A stretch of DNA of 64,000 bases, taken from the NCBI RefSeq assembly GCF_902141845.1, contig NZ_CABFPH010000002.1, positions 62,001 through 126,000 on the forward strand, given 5' to 3'. The position numbers and the translations under genes were made by a program. Below are positions 56,554 to 64,000 of this stretch, piece after piece (the stretch's first letter is position 1; every line of letters begins with the position of its first letter). Under the pieces are notes generated by a model. It searched no databases and was not told where the DNA came from. It was given only the letters and a program-made list of their open reading frames with translations. This DNA comes from Methylobacterium symbioticum. Its GTDB lineage: Bacteria > Pseudomonadota > Alphaproteobacteria > Rhizobiales > Beijerinckiaceae.

Positions 56554-57981
56554 GTGCCCGAATTCGACCTCGCGATCCGGGGCGGCACCGTCGTCACCGC
56601 CGGCGACACGGTCCAGGCCGATATCGGCATCCGGGACGGGCGCATCGTTGCGGTCGCCGACCGGGTCGAGGGGGCAGCGCGCGAGATCGACGCTGGCGGC
56701 CTCCTCGTCCTGCCGGGCGGCATCGACAGCCATGTGCACATCGCCCAGCCCTCGGGGCCCGGCATCGTCATGGCTGACGACTTCGCCTCGGCGACCCGCG
56801 CCGCGGCGGCGGGCGGCAATACCTGCGTGATGCCGTTCGCCTTGCAGCCTCGCGGCGAGAGCCTGCGCGCCACCGTCGACGCCTACCGGGCGAAGGCGGA
56901 TGGGCAATGTCTGATCGACGCCGCGATTCACCTCATCGTCTCCGATCCGACCGATTCCGTGCTCGGCCAGGAGCTGCCGGCCCTGGTGGCGGACGGCTAC
57001 ACCTCATTCAAGGTCTTCATGACCTATGACGACCTCGTGCTGAACGACCGCGAACTCTTGGAGGTCTTCGCGGTGGCCCGGCGCGAGGGCGCGCGGGTGA
57101 TGGTGCATGCGGAAGGCTATGACACCATCCGCTTTCTCAGCGAGAAGCTGGAGCGGGCGGGCGAGACACGGCCCTACGGGCACGCGCTCTCGCGGCCGCA
57201 GACGGTGGAGCGCGAAGCGGCGCATCGCGCCATCAGCCACGCCGAGCTGATCGACGTGCCTATCGTGATCGTCCATGTCTCGGGGAACGAGGCTATGGAG
57301 CAGATCGCCTGGGCACGCGCCCGCGGACTCAAGATCCACGCCGAGACCTGTCCGCAATATCTCACGCTGACCGCTGAGGATATGAAGGGGATCGGCGACC
57401 CCGACGACATGGCGGGCGCCAAATATGTCTGCTCGCCTCCGCCGCGCGATGCGGCGAGCCAGGCGGCGGTCTGGTCCGGCATCCAGCGCGGCGTCTTCGA
57501 CGTCGTCTCCTCCGACCATTGTCCCTTCCGCTACGACGACCCGCAGGGAAAGCTGAATCCGCGCGCGAGAACCTCCTTCCGCTGGATCCCGAACGGAATC
57601 CCGGGGATCGAGACCCGTCTCCCCGTCCTGTTCTCGGAAGGCGTCTCGAAGGGGCGGATATCGCTGAACACCTTCGTGTCCCTCACCGCCACCAATCACG
57701 CCAAGCTCTACGGGCTCTATCCGCGAAAGGGCTCGATCGCACCCGGCTTCGACGCCGACCTAGCCCTGTGGGACCCGAACCGTCGCGAGACCATCCGCCA
57801 GGAGATCCTGCATCACGGCTCGGATTACACGCCGTGGGAGGGATTCGCGGTCACCGGCTGGCCAGTGATGACGATCAGCCGGGGCGAGATCGTCGCCGAG
57901 GAAGGCCGCATTCTCGGCGAGCCCGGCCGCGGCCGGATCGTCGACCGTACGGTGAACCCCACCGAGCGCCGGGCAGATTGA
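56554..57981 (+). CDS. Dihydropyrimidinase / D-hydantoinase
   Basis: Zinc amidohydrolase opening dihydropyrimidines or 5-substituted hydantoins. The 475-residue protein has FDLAIRGGTVVTAGD, the metal-binding GGIDSHVHIAQPSG, the carboxylated Lys in YTSFKVFMTYDD, His in VMVHAEGYDTI and VIVHVSGNEAME, and Asp in SSDHCPFRYDD. GTG at 56554 is preceded by GGGAG at good distance, giving the family length; longer frames start in unrelated sequence. It is not next to other pyrimidine-degradation genes, so the natural substrate is open. Confidence 0.87.
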   Translation: MPEFDLAIRGGTVVTAGDTVQADIGIRDGRIVAVADRVEGAAREIDAGGLLVLPGGIDSHVHIAQPSGPGIVMADDFASATRAAAAGGNTCVMPFALQPRGESLRATVDAYRAKADGQCLIDAAIHLIVSDPTDSVLGQELPALVADGYTSFKVFMTYDDLVLNDRELLEVFAVARREGARVMVHAEGYDTIRFLSEKLERAGETRPYGHALSRPQTVEREAAHRAISHAELIDVPIVIVHVSGNEAMEQIAWARARGLKIHAETCPQYLTLTAEDMKGIGDPDDMAGAKYVCSPPPRDAASQAAVWSGIQRGVFDVVSSDHCPFRYDDPQGKLNPRARTSFRWIPNGIPGIETRLPVLFSEGVSKGRISLNTFVSLTATNHAKLYGLYPRKGSIAPGFDADLALWDPNRRETIRQEILHHGSDYTPWEGFAVTGWPVMTISRGEIVAEEGRILGEPGRGRIVDRTVNPTERRAD

Positions 57982-58066
57982 GGATGCGGACCTGCCCGAT
58001 CACGCTTCCTTGGACCCTGCGCCGGGCGGTGCCATAAGGGGCGCCGCTCTCGCGGACCCATCGGGG

Positions 58067-59473
58067 ATGGACGGTACACAGACCACCCGGATCGCAGATG
58101 CGGACCGGCCTGCCCCGGCCCGCACCCCGCTCTCGCCCCTGCGCACCGCCTGGAAGCGGGTGGCGCGGGCGATCGGCGATGCGCTGCCCAAGGGCCTCTA
58201 CGCGCGCTCGCTGATCATCATCATCGCGCCGGTGGTGCTGCTGCAATCGGTGATTGCATACACCTTCATGGAGCGGCACTGGCAGCTCGTCACGCGGCGC
58301 CTCTCCTCGGCCGTCACCTCGGACATCGCCGCGCTCATCGACATCTACGAGAGCTATCCGCAGGACAAGGACGCCGAGACCCTGACGCGGATCGCGGGCA
58401 ATCGCCTCAGCCTGGACCTCGACATCCTGAAAGGCGCGAAGATTCCGTCCTCGGGTCCGCGGCCCTTCTTCTCGATCCTGGACGAGGCCCTCTCCGACGA
58501 GATCAAGCGCCAGATCGGCCGCCCATTCTGGATCGACACGGTCGGCCGCTCGAACCTCATCGAGATCCGCGTGGCGATCCCCGATGGGGTGATGCGGATC
58601 ACCGCGCGGCGCAGCCAGGCCTACGCGTCCAACTCGCACATCTTCCTGGTGTGGATGACCGGGTCCTCGATGGTCCTGCTCGGCGTCGCGATCCTCTTCC
58701 TGCGCAACCAGATCAAGCCGATCCTGCGCCTCGCCGCCGTGGCCGAGGGGTTCGGCAAGGGACGCGACATCGAATTCCGCCCGCGCGGCGCCCGCGAGGT
58801 CCGGCAGGCCGGTCATGCCTTCATCGAGATGAAGCGGCGCATCGAGCGGGCGATGGAGCAGCGGACGGCGATGCTCAACGGCGTCTCGCACGACCTGCGC
58901 ACCATCATCACCCGGTTCCGGCTCTCGCTCGCCCTGATCGAGCAGACCCCGGAGGTCGAGGACCTCACCCGGGACGTGGACGAGATGAGCCGCATGCTCG
59001 AAGGCTACCTCGCCTTCGCCCGCGGCGATTCGGCGGAGGTGGCCGCGCCGACCGACATGCGCGCCCTGCTGGAGGATCTGCGCACCGACGTGGAACGGCT
59101 CGGCGCCCACGTCGCCGAGGTGGATCTCGAGGGCGACACGACGGTGACGGTGCGGTCCGACGCGATCCGTCGCTGCCTGTTCAATCTCGCCGCCAACGCC
59201 GCGCGCTACGGCGAGACCGTGATGATCTCAGGCCGGCGAGAAGCCCGCAGCTTTCTCGTCTCCATCGACGACGACGGCCCCGGCATCCCCCCAGAGAGCC
59301 GCGAGGAGGTGTTCAAGCCTTTCGTGCGCCTGGACGACGCCCGGCAGGATGCGGGCGGATCCGGCCTCGGACTCTCGATCGCCCGCGATATCGCGCGCGC
59401 ACATGGCGGCGACGTCACGCTGCACGAGAGCCTGCTCGGCGGCCTCCGGGCGACGGTGCGAGTGCCGGCCTGA
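58067..59473 (+). CDS. EnvZ-like membrane sensor histidine kinase
   Basis: A 468-residue kinase. Two membrane helices (about residues 50-70 and 195-220) flank a periplasmic region of about 120 residues, followed by HAMP (IKPILRLAAVAEGFGKGRD), HisKA with His in NGVSHDLRTIITRFRLSL, and HATPase (NLAANAARYGE; GSGLGLSIARDIARAHGG). The Pro after HDLRT, nearly invariant in EnvZ relatives, is Ile. No response regulator gene adjoins; the partner is presumably elsewhere or left off the window. ATG at 58067 follows GGGGATG; a TTG at 58010 would add 19 residues. Confidence 0.87.
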   Translation: MDGTQTTRIADADRPAPARTPLSPLRTAWKRVARAIGDALPKGLYARSLIIIIAPVVLLQSVIAYTFMERHWQLVTRRLSSAVTSDIAALIDIYESYPQDKDAETLTRIAGNRLSLDLDILKGAKIPSSGPRPFFSILDEALSDEIKRQIGRPFWIDTVGRSNLIEIRVAIPDGVMRITARRSQAYASNSHIFLVWMTGSSMVLLGVAILFLRNQIKPILRLAAVAEGFGKGRDIEFRPRGAREVRQAGHAFIEMKRRIERAMEQRTAMLNGVSHDLRTIITRFRLSLALIEQTPEVEDLTRDVDEMSRMLEGYLAFARGDSAEVAAPTDMRALLEDLRTDVERLGAHVAEVDLEGDTTVTVRSDAIRRCLFNLAANAARYGETVMISGRREARSFLVSIDDDGPGIPPESREEVFKPFVRLDDARQDAGGSGLGLSIARDIARAHGGDVTLHESLLGGLRATVRVPA

Positions 59474-59497
59474 TTCGGGTTGCGCGCGCCGCAGGCG

Positions 59498-59779
59498 TCA
59501 GCCGCGGGCGTGCGCCATCGCGATCTCGCTGGCGACATTGGCGAAGAGATAGTCGAGCGCGCGCTGGTCGAGGCGCGCGGCATCGAGGCGCTGCCGCAGA
59601 TCGTCCGGGCCCCGCCAGGGCCGCAGACCGTTCGGCAGGAAGCGCAGGAGCATCCCGCTCACCACCTGCTCCCGGACATAGGCGCGATGGCCGACGAGGC
59701 GCGCGATCTGCAACGCGAGGTCGCCGACCGGATCGGTCGGGGCGCCGGGACCGCTCCGCTTTACAGCTTGAAGACGCAT
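59498..59779 (-). CDS. Hypothetical protein
   Basis: A 93-residue open frame with a plausible helical pattern (DPVGDLALQIARLVGHRAYVREQVVSGMLL; DDLRQRLDAARLDQRALDYLFANVASEIAMA). The codon usage is normal for the genome. No family is recognised. It is convergent with the EnvZ-like kinase gene, 24 bases from its stop. ATG at 59779 is chosen over 59791. Confidence 0.5.
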   Translation of the reverse strand: MRLQAVKRSGPGAPTDPVGDLALQIARLVGHRAYVREQVVSGMLLRFLPNGLRPWRGPDDLRQRLDAARLDQRALDYLFANVASEIAMAHARG

Positions 59780-60001
59780 GGGACTCTCCAATTCGATCTG
59801 AGATTGGACGAGAGATGCTGCGGTTCGATGCGGGATTTGCGGACAATTTTACGCACTGCCCGTGATGGCAGGCGCGCTGGATGGGTCGCCGCCTAAAATC
59901 TTGGCGGCAGGGTGTCCCCATCGCGCGGAAGCGGTGCTATGCACGCTGCGCTTGTCCGCGCCGCGGCCTCCGGAAGGGTGCCGCCCCACGTGAGTGCCGC
60001 C

Positions 60002-60193
60002 ATGAACCCGCTCGTTCCGCTCTCCATCCTGGTCTGCGTGCCCATCGCCGCCATCGCTCTCGTCCTCGGCACCGATACCGGCATCGAGACGTCCCTGATC
60101 ACGGCCACGATCAAGACCTTCATCATCCTCGGCGTGATCGCCGCCGCGATCTCCTTCGGTGCGAGCCGGCTGGCCGAGCGCTCCAGGCCCTGA
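60002..60193 (+). CDS. Small two-helix membrane protein
   Basis: A 63-residue product with two hydrophobic segments (about residues 4-22, VPLSILVCVPIAAIALVLG, and 35-55, FIILGVIAAAISFGA) separated by GTDTGIETSLI and ending in a basic tail. Such small membrane proteins are common and uncharacterised. A GTG at 59990 is a slightly longer alternative. It precedes the aminotransferase gene by 232 bases. Confidence 0.55.
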   Translation: MNPLVPLSILVCVPIAAIALVLGTDTGIETSLITATIKTFIILGVIAAAISFGASRLAERSRP

Positions 60194-60425
60194 GGGTTGT
60201 CGGCGGGCCGCCGCGGGCGCCCCGCTACGCTGATATCCGTTGCGACATCGGAGCGGTCTCGACGCGCCGCCCGCGGCACGTCGGGGCGCCGCAGTGCCGG
60301 TCACCCATCACGTGCCGCACCGCAGGCCCGCGCCTTGCATCGGCGTACCGGGCGGCGCAGCCTCGTGCGAATGGCGCTGCCGCGCTCATCGTCCGAGGCC
60401 AACGATCGATTTCGAGAGGCTCCGC

Positions 60426-61607
60426 ATGCTCCACACCGTCCCCGCCTTCGGGCGTATCGGCGAGGAGAACGCCTTCGCGGTGCTGGCCCGGGCCAACGCG
60501 CTGGCCTCCGAAGGCCGCGACATCATCAATCTCGGCATCGGCCAGCCCGACATGCCGACGCCGCCGCACATCGTCGAGGCCGCGATCAAGGCTCTGCGCG
60601 ACGGCCATCACGGCTACACCCCGGCCACCGGCATCCTGCCGCTCCGCGAGGCTGTCGCCCGCGACATCCACAGGCGACACAGAGTCGAGGTCTCGCCCGA
60701 TTCCGTGCTGATCGTGCCCGGCGGCAAGGTCACCATGTTCATGGCGATCCTGATGTTCGGCGAGCCGGGCGCCGAGATCCTCTACCCGGATCCGGGCTTC
60801 CCGATCTATCGCTCGATGATCGAGTTCACCGGCGCCACGCCCGTCCCGGTGCCGATCCGCGAGGATAACGGCTTCGCCTTCTCCGCGCAGGAGACGCTCG
60901 GCCTGATCACCGAGCGCACGCGCCTGCTCATCGTCAACTCACCGGCCAACCCGACCGGCGGCGTGACCCCGAAGGCCGAGATCGACGCACTGGTGGCCGG
61001 CCTCGCCGCTCATCCGGACGTGGCCGTCCTCTCCGACGAGATCTACGGCACCATGACCTATGACGGGGAGGCGCATCACTCGCTGCTCGCCTATCCGGAG
61101 ATTCGCGACCGGCTGATCTATCTCGACGGCGCCTCGAAGACCTATGCCATGACCGGCTGGCGGCTCGGCTGGTCGGTCTGGCCGAAGCCCCTTTACGACG
61201 CCGCCCGCAAGCTCGCGGTCAATGCGCATTCCTGCGTGAACGCCGCGACGCAATGGGCCGGCGTCACGGCCCTCGATGGGCCGCAGGATTGCGTGGTCGA
61301 GATGGTCACTGAGTTCGACCGCCGCCGGGCGATCGTCGTCCAGGGCCTCAACGACCTCCCGAATGTGAGCTGCATCACGCCGAAGGGCGCGTTCTACGCC
61401 TTTCCCAACGTCTCCCGGACCGGCTGGAAGGCGAAGCAGCTCGCCTCCACGCTCTTGGAGGAGGCGGGCGTCGCGGTGATCGGCGGTCCCGATTTCGGCG
61501 TGCATGGCGAGGGCTATATCCGCCTGTCCTATGCCAACTCGGCCGAGAACATCCGCCGCGCGCTGGAGCGGATGCGGCACTTCCTCGCCGAGCGCCAACC
61601 TGCCTGA
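60426..61607 (+). CDS. PLP-dependent class I aminotransferase
   Basis: A 393-residue fold type I aminotransferase: IINLGIGQPDMPTPPHIVEAA, GYTPATGILPLREAVA, ILYPDPGFPIYRSMIEFTGA, LLIVNSPANPTGGV, VLSDEIYGTMTYD, and the PLP Lys in LDGASKTYAMTGWRLGW, with Arg in EGYIRLSYANS. The family includes aspartate/aromatic and alanine aminotransferases, so specificity is open. ATG at 60426 is preceded by GAGAGG. Confidence 0.88.
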   Translation: MLHTVPAFGRIGEENAFAVLARANALASEGRDIINLGIGQPDMPTPPHIVEAAIKALRDGHHGYTPATGILPLREAVARDIHRRHRVEVSPDSVLIVPGGKVTMFMAILMFGEPGAEILYPDPGFPIYRSMIEFTGATPVPVPIREDNGFAFSAQETLGLITERTRLLIVNSPANPTGGVTPKAEIDALVAGLAAHPDVAVLSDEIYGTMTYDGEAHHSLLAYPEIRDRLIYLDGASKTYAMTGWRLGWSVWPKPLYDAARKLAVNAHSCVNAATQWAGVTALDGPQDCVVEMVTEFDRRRAIVVQGLNDLPNVSCITPKGAFYAFPNVSRTGWKAKQLASTLLEEAGVAVIGGPDFGVHGEGYIRLSYANSAENIRRALERMRHFLAERQPA

Positions 61608-61612
61608 CGCAT

Positions 61613-62125
61613 CTAGGCTGCGACCTCGCGCTCGACCCGCTCCGCGGCCGGCTCCGGCACGTCGAGGGCCTCGGCCAGCATCTTGAAGAACTGGCGCTCC
61701 TGCACCGTATCCAGGTCGATCGCCAGGCGGGCCGCGGCGTAGATCCGCGTCGCGGCCTCGGGATCGTTCACCGAATCGGCGATCTCGTCGATCTCGGCCG
61801 GGCTTTCGAGTTCGCGCTCGAGCCAGGCGCGGCCGTCGGGATCGAGGCCGGCGGCGGCCACCGCCTCGTCGAGGCGCCGTCGCTCGGCCGCGTCGATCAC
61901 GCCGTCGGCCAGCGTGGCGGCAACCATGGCCCGCAGCATCAGGCGGGCCTCGTCCTCGGGGACGTCCTTGAAGTCGGGTGTGGTGGCGCCCTGCACGGCG
62001 GTGCCGCGCAGGGCGTGGTAGGCGATGCTGCCGATCAGGGCGAGGCCGCCGAGCGCGGCCCCGGCGGTGAGGCCGCCGCGCCGTGCCCGCACCAGAGCAT
62101 CCACGATCCGTCGCGTATCCGCCAT
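61613..62125 (-). CDS. DUF533/TerB-like tellurite-resistance family protein
   Basis: A 170-residue protein with an N-terminal hydrophobic segment (GGLTAGAALGGLALIGSIAYHAL) and a C-terminal TerB-like helical domain: RLMLRAMVAATLADGVIDAAERRRLDEAVAAAGLD and AARLAIDLDTVQERQFFKMLAEALDV, the acidic metal-binding signature being ADGVIDAAE. It resembles E. coli YebE-type proteins. Despite the name, no tellurite genes are adjacent. It is convergent with the aminotransferase gene. Confidence 0.78.
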   Translation of the reverse strand: MADTRRIVDALVRARRGGLTAGAALGGLALIGSIAYHALRGTAVQGATTPDFKDVPEDEARLMLRAMVAATLADGVIDAAERRRLDEAVAAAGLDPDGRAWLERELESPAEIDEIADSVNDPEAATRIYAAARLAIDLDTVQERQFFKMLAEALDVPEPAAERVEREVAA

Positions 62126-62203
62126 GTCCGTTCCTCCCGAAGGTCCGGACCGGCAACCCGCCGGACGGGCCTCGGGTTCACCGCCGCGCCGATGTCGGGG
62201 CGT

Positions 62204-62551
62204 TCAGGCGTCGAGGGCGTCGTCGTCCTCGTCCTCCTCGTCGATGTCCACCAGGAAGACGATGTCGGCCTCGTCCTCGTCGTCGCCGGATTCGGCGTCG
62301 GCATGGTGCGGATCGGCTTCGAAATCGCCCGAGCCGTCATCCTCGGCGAGCGCGTCCTCGAAGATCTCGACCTCGTCTTCCGTGGCCGGGCGGACCTTCA
62401 GCTCGGAGGTGCCGTTCCAGAGCGGCGTGCCGCTGCTCGTCATCGACCGGATGTCGGACTTGAAGCCGTCGCAGGTGAAGAGGTCGCGCGCGGTCTCCTC
62501 GTCGCCGTTGATGACAGCCACGGCCGTGCCGTCGATCTCGAGGGTGAACAT
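62204..62551 (-). CDS. Acidic hypothetical protein
   Basis: A 115-residue protein in two parts. Residues 1-55 (MFTLEIDGTAVAVINGDEETARDLF; ELKVRPATEDE) look like a compact fold seen in small alphaproteobacterial hypotheticals. Residues 65-115 are dominated by Asp and Glu (SGDDEDEADIVFLVDIDEEDEDDD). No family is identified. The acidic tail could bind metal or basic proteins. It stands alone downstream of the DUF900 hydrolase gene in the same direction. Confidence 0.6.
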   Translation of the reverse strand: MFTLEIDGTAVAVINGDEETARDLFTCDGFKSDIRSMTSSGTPLWNGTSELKVRPATEDEVEIFEDALAEDDGSGDFEADPHHADAESGDDEDEADIVFLVDIDEEDEDDDALDA

Positions 62552-62666
62552 GACCAGCTTCCTTCTCGCGAGTCGGCGCCCGTGAGATTGGCGCCGCGCG
62601 GCGCCTCTGTAGGGGTCGGCGGGGCGCCCGCCAACCCTGTCCCCGCGATATCCGGCCGATCGCGCG

Positions 62667-63701
62667 TCAGGCGCCGGCGCTGCGGGCGATCGCCCGCTTG
62701 ACCACCGCCTGCACCTCGGGATTCGAGAGGAACAGATCGTGGTTGATCAGCCCGCCACCGTAATCCGAGGCATCGGCCACCCGCACACCCAGTTCCTCCA
62801 GGCGCTCGCGGTCGGCCGCGCCGGCTCGAACGACGCCGCCTGCGATGGTGCTCGACAGTTCGAGGGCGCGGTCGTTCGTGGATGAGATCACCGTGATCTT
62901 GTTCACGTCCGGCCCAAGCCGCCGCACGCCGTTGGCGAAGAGATCGAAATCGATGTCGGGGGCGGCGAGCACGACCGCGCCGATGCGCGCCATCGCTGCC
63001 TCGCCGGCCTCGGCGCGCAGCATGCGCAGGGTCTCCAGCGTCAGCAGCGTGCCCATCGAGTGGGCCACGATGTTGATCCGTCCGCCGCTGGGCGAGGCTG
63101 CGAGAGCCTTCAGAAGGTCCTCGAAGGCGTCGCGTGACCACAGGGCGCTCTCGCGGTCGTAGCCGTAGTCGAAGGTCGCCGCGGCCGAGGGCCAGGTGAA
63201 CAGGCCCGAGACGCCGCGGAAGCGGATGCCGTCCGACAGGCGCGCCGCGCTCACGGCCGCCGATTCGAAGGATTCGCGGTAGCCGTGCACGTAGATGAGC
63301 ACATCGCGGCCCAGGGCCGCCTGGGCGAAGGCGTCGGCCGCGCCGGCGCCGGTCTCGACTTTCGGCACCGCGCCGATCGTCCAGTCGCCGGTGACAACGG
63401 CGGAGACCTTGCCGATCAGGGAGCGGTCCGGCGGCGACAGGCGCACCTCGGCGAAGCTCAGGCCCCGGCCCCGCTCGCTGGTGAAATAGGGTGCGCGCGG
63501 CGTCGCCGCCGTGGGCTTGCGGGTGGTCGCCACCAGCAGGACCGGCATGACATCGAGAGCCGACTGCTTCTCAGGGATCGCCGCCGTGCCGGGCACGAGC
63601 CCGTCCGCCACGCAGGCACCGAGCGCGGGCGCCAGCGCGGAAGCGCCCGCGAGCGCGCCGAGGCGAATCAGGGAGCGTCGGGTGGGAGGCTGGCGCAGCA
63701 T
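62667..63701 (-). CDS. Exported alpha/beta hydrolase (DUF900), putative Tat lipoprotein
   Basis: A 344-residue protein starting LRQPPTRRSLIRLGALAGASALAPALGAC, a twin-Arg signal ending in a lipobox-like Cys. The hydrolase domain has LIYVHGYRESFESA (oxyanion region), the nucleophile Ser in INIVAHSMGTLLTLETL, and a C-terminal Asp/His pair (ASDYGGGLINHDLFLSN). This matches the DUF900 branch of bacterial esterase-like hydrolases. ATG at 63701 is used since longer frames lack the signal. It is divergent from the MeaB-type gene. Confidence 0.8.
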   Translation of the reverse strand: MLRQPPTRRSLIRLGALAGASALAPALGACVADGLVPGTAAIPEKQSALDVMPVLLVATTRKPTAATPRAPYFTSERGRGLSFAEVRLSPPDRSLIGKVSAVVTGDWTIGAVPKVETGAGAADAFAQAALGRDVLIYVHGYRESFESAAVSAARLSDGIRFRGVSGLFTWPSAAATFDYGYDRESALWSRDAFEDLLKALAASPSGGRINIVAHSMGTLLTLETLRMLRAEAGEAAMARIGAVVLAAPDIDFDLFANGVRRLGPDVNKITVISSTNDRALELSSTIAGGVVRAGAADRERLEELGVRVADASDYGGGLINHDLFLSNPEVQAVVKRAIARSAGA

Positions 63702-63915
63702 GATCCGGGGTCGCGTCCGATGCGGCCGGGCGGGAGGGCCCGGACCGATGCGACAGCCTGTGCCGCAGGATCGTGACCATGACGGGGCACAAGCGTGGCC
63801 GTGACGGGTGTGGATTGCGGGCAGGAGGTGCGATGTGGTCGGCGGAGCACAGGAGCCTTTGCCAGGGCGGATCCGACCCCTCGACGAACGCCGCACGGCC
63901 GGTCATGTAGGGCAC

Positions 63916-64000
63916 ATGGCCTCTCCCTCCCTTGACCTCGATGCCCTTCGCGAGCGGCTGCTCGCCGGCGAGCGCGCGGCGCTGGCCCGTGCGATCACGC
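63916..64000 (+). CDS. MeaB/ArgK-type GTPase, first 28 codons
   Basis: Runs off the right edge. The visible N-terminus contains DLDALRERLLAGERAALARAI, typical of MeaB, the G-protein chaperone that protects methylmalonyl-CoA mutase, part of the ethylmalonyl-CoA pathway in Methylobacterium. GTPase motifs are outside the window, so the call rests on this short stretch. Confidence 0.6.
   Translation, partial: MASPSLDLDALRERLLAGERAALARAIT

Overview
The window looks like chromosomal DNA of a Methylobacterium/Methylorubrum-type alphaproteobacterium (Rhizobiales). This is an inference from very high G+C, dense GTG/ATG starts with GTGA/ATGA gene overlaps, an intracellular PHA depolymerase plus a PHA granule-system protein, the start of a MeaB-type GTPase at the right edge, a K+-insensitive-type H+-pyrophosphatase, and alphaproteobacterial gene orders (6S RNA beside 5-FTHF cyclo-ligase; maf-yacG-tRNA-Phe; cytochrome bc1 chaperone-DUF177-plsX-fabH-ihfA; ribH-nusB-thiL; tsaD-GNAT-gpsA).

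Layout. 0-12.1 kb is core-like: a DUF4175 membrane protein running off the left edge, phaZ, a tandem-TetR regulator with two dyads upstream, a MotA/MotB-like envelope pair, a GAF-PAS hybrid kinase, a YmdB-type phosphoesterase, FTHF cyclo-ligase with 6S RNA overlapping its start, maf, yacG and tRNA-Phe.

12.1-26.9 kb looks like an old genomic island at tRNA-Phe. A 5'-truncated tyrosine integrase sits against the tRNA, followed by about 2 kb of decayed phage-like genes. The intact cargo is a signalling block: a REC-PAS-HK-REC kinase overlapping a 1936-residue cytosolic kinase with nine 92-residue HAMP-type repeats and three receivers, and a receiver protein lacking its phosphoacceptor Asp. Beyond it lie an HNH nuclease remnant, phage-tail debris and an exported tail-spike-like protein.

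27.0-34.7 kb is a complete D-glucarate catabolic cluster (LysR; kdgD, gudP, gudD, ketoglutarate-semialdehyde dehydrogenase, exported SMP-30 lactonase) converting glucarate to 2-oxoglutarate. 34.7-45.2 kb is housekeeping: translationally coupled tsaD-GNAT-gpsA-OGFr-like genes, a molybdate-binding Mop protein, ihfA, fabH, plsX, DUF177, cytochrome bc1 chaperone, bamE and a HAD phosphatase. 45.2-54.1 kb holds an HWE-type kinase, an Old Yellow Enzyme, DUF2147, an SDR/AraC/TIP30-like run and hppA. 54.4-64 kb holds thiL-nusB-ribH, a dihydropyrimidinase, an EnvZ-like orphan kinase, an aminotransferase, a TerB-like protein, a DUF900 hydrolase and the first codons of a MeaB-type gene.

The less ordinary features are the HAMP-repeat kinase inside a tRNA-Phe island, the 6S RNA whose terminal stem contains the next gene's GTG start, the paired dyads before the two-domain TetR, and a dispersed hairpin-headed repeat of about 100 bp present twice. 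I see no CRISPR array, no intact insertion sequence and no complete antiphage system.
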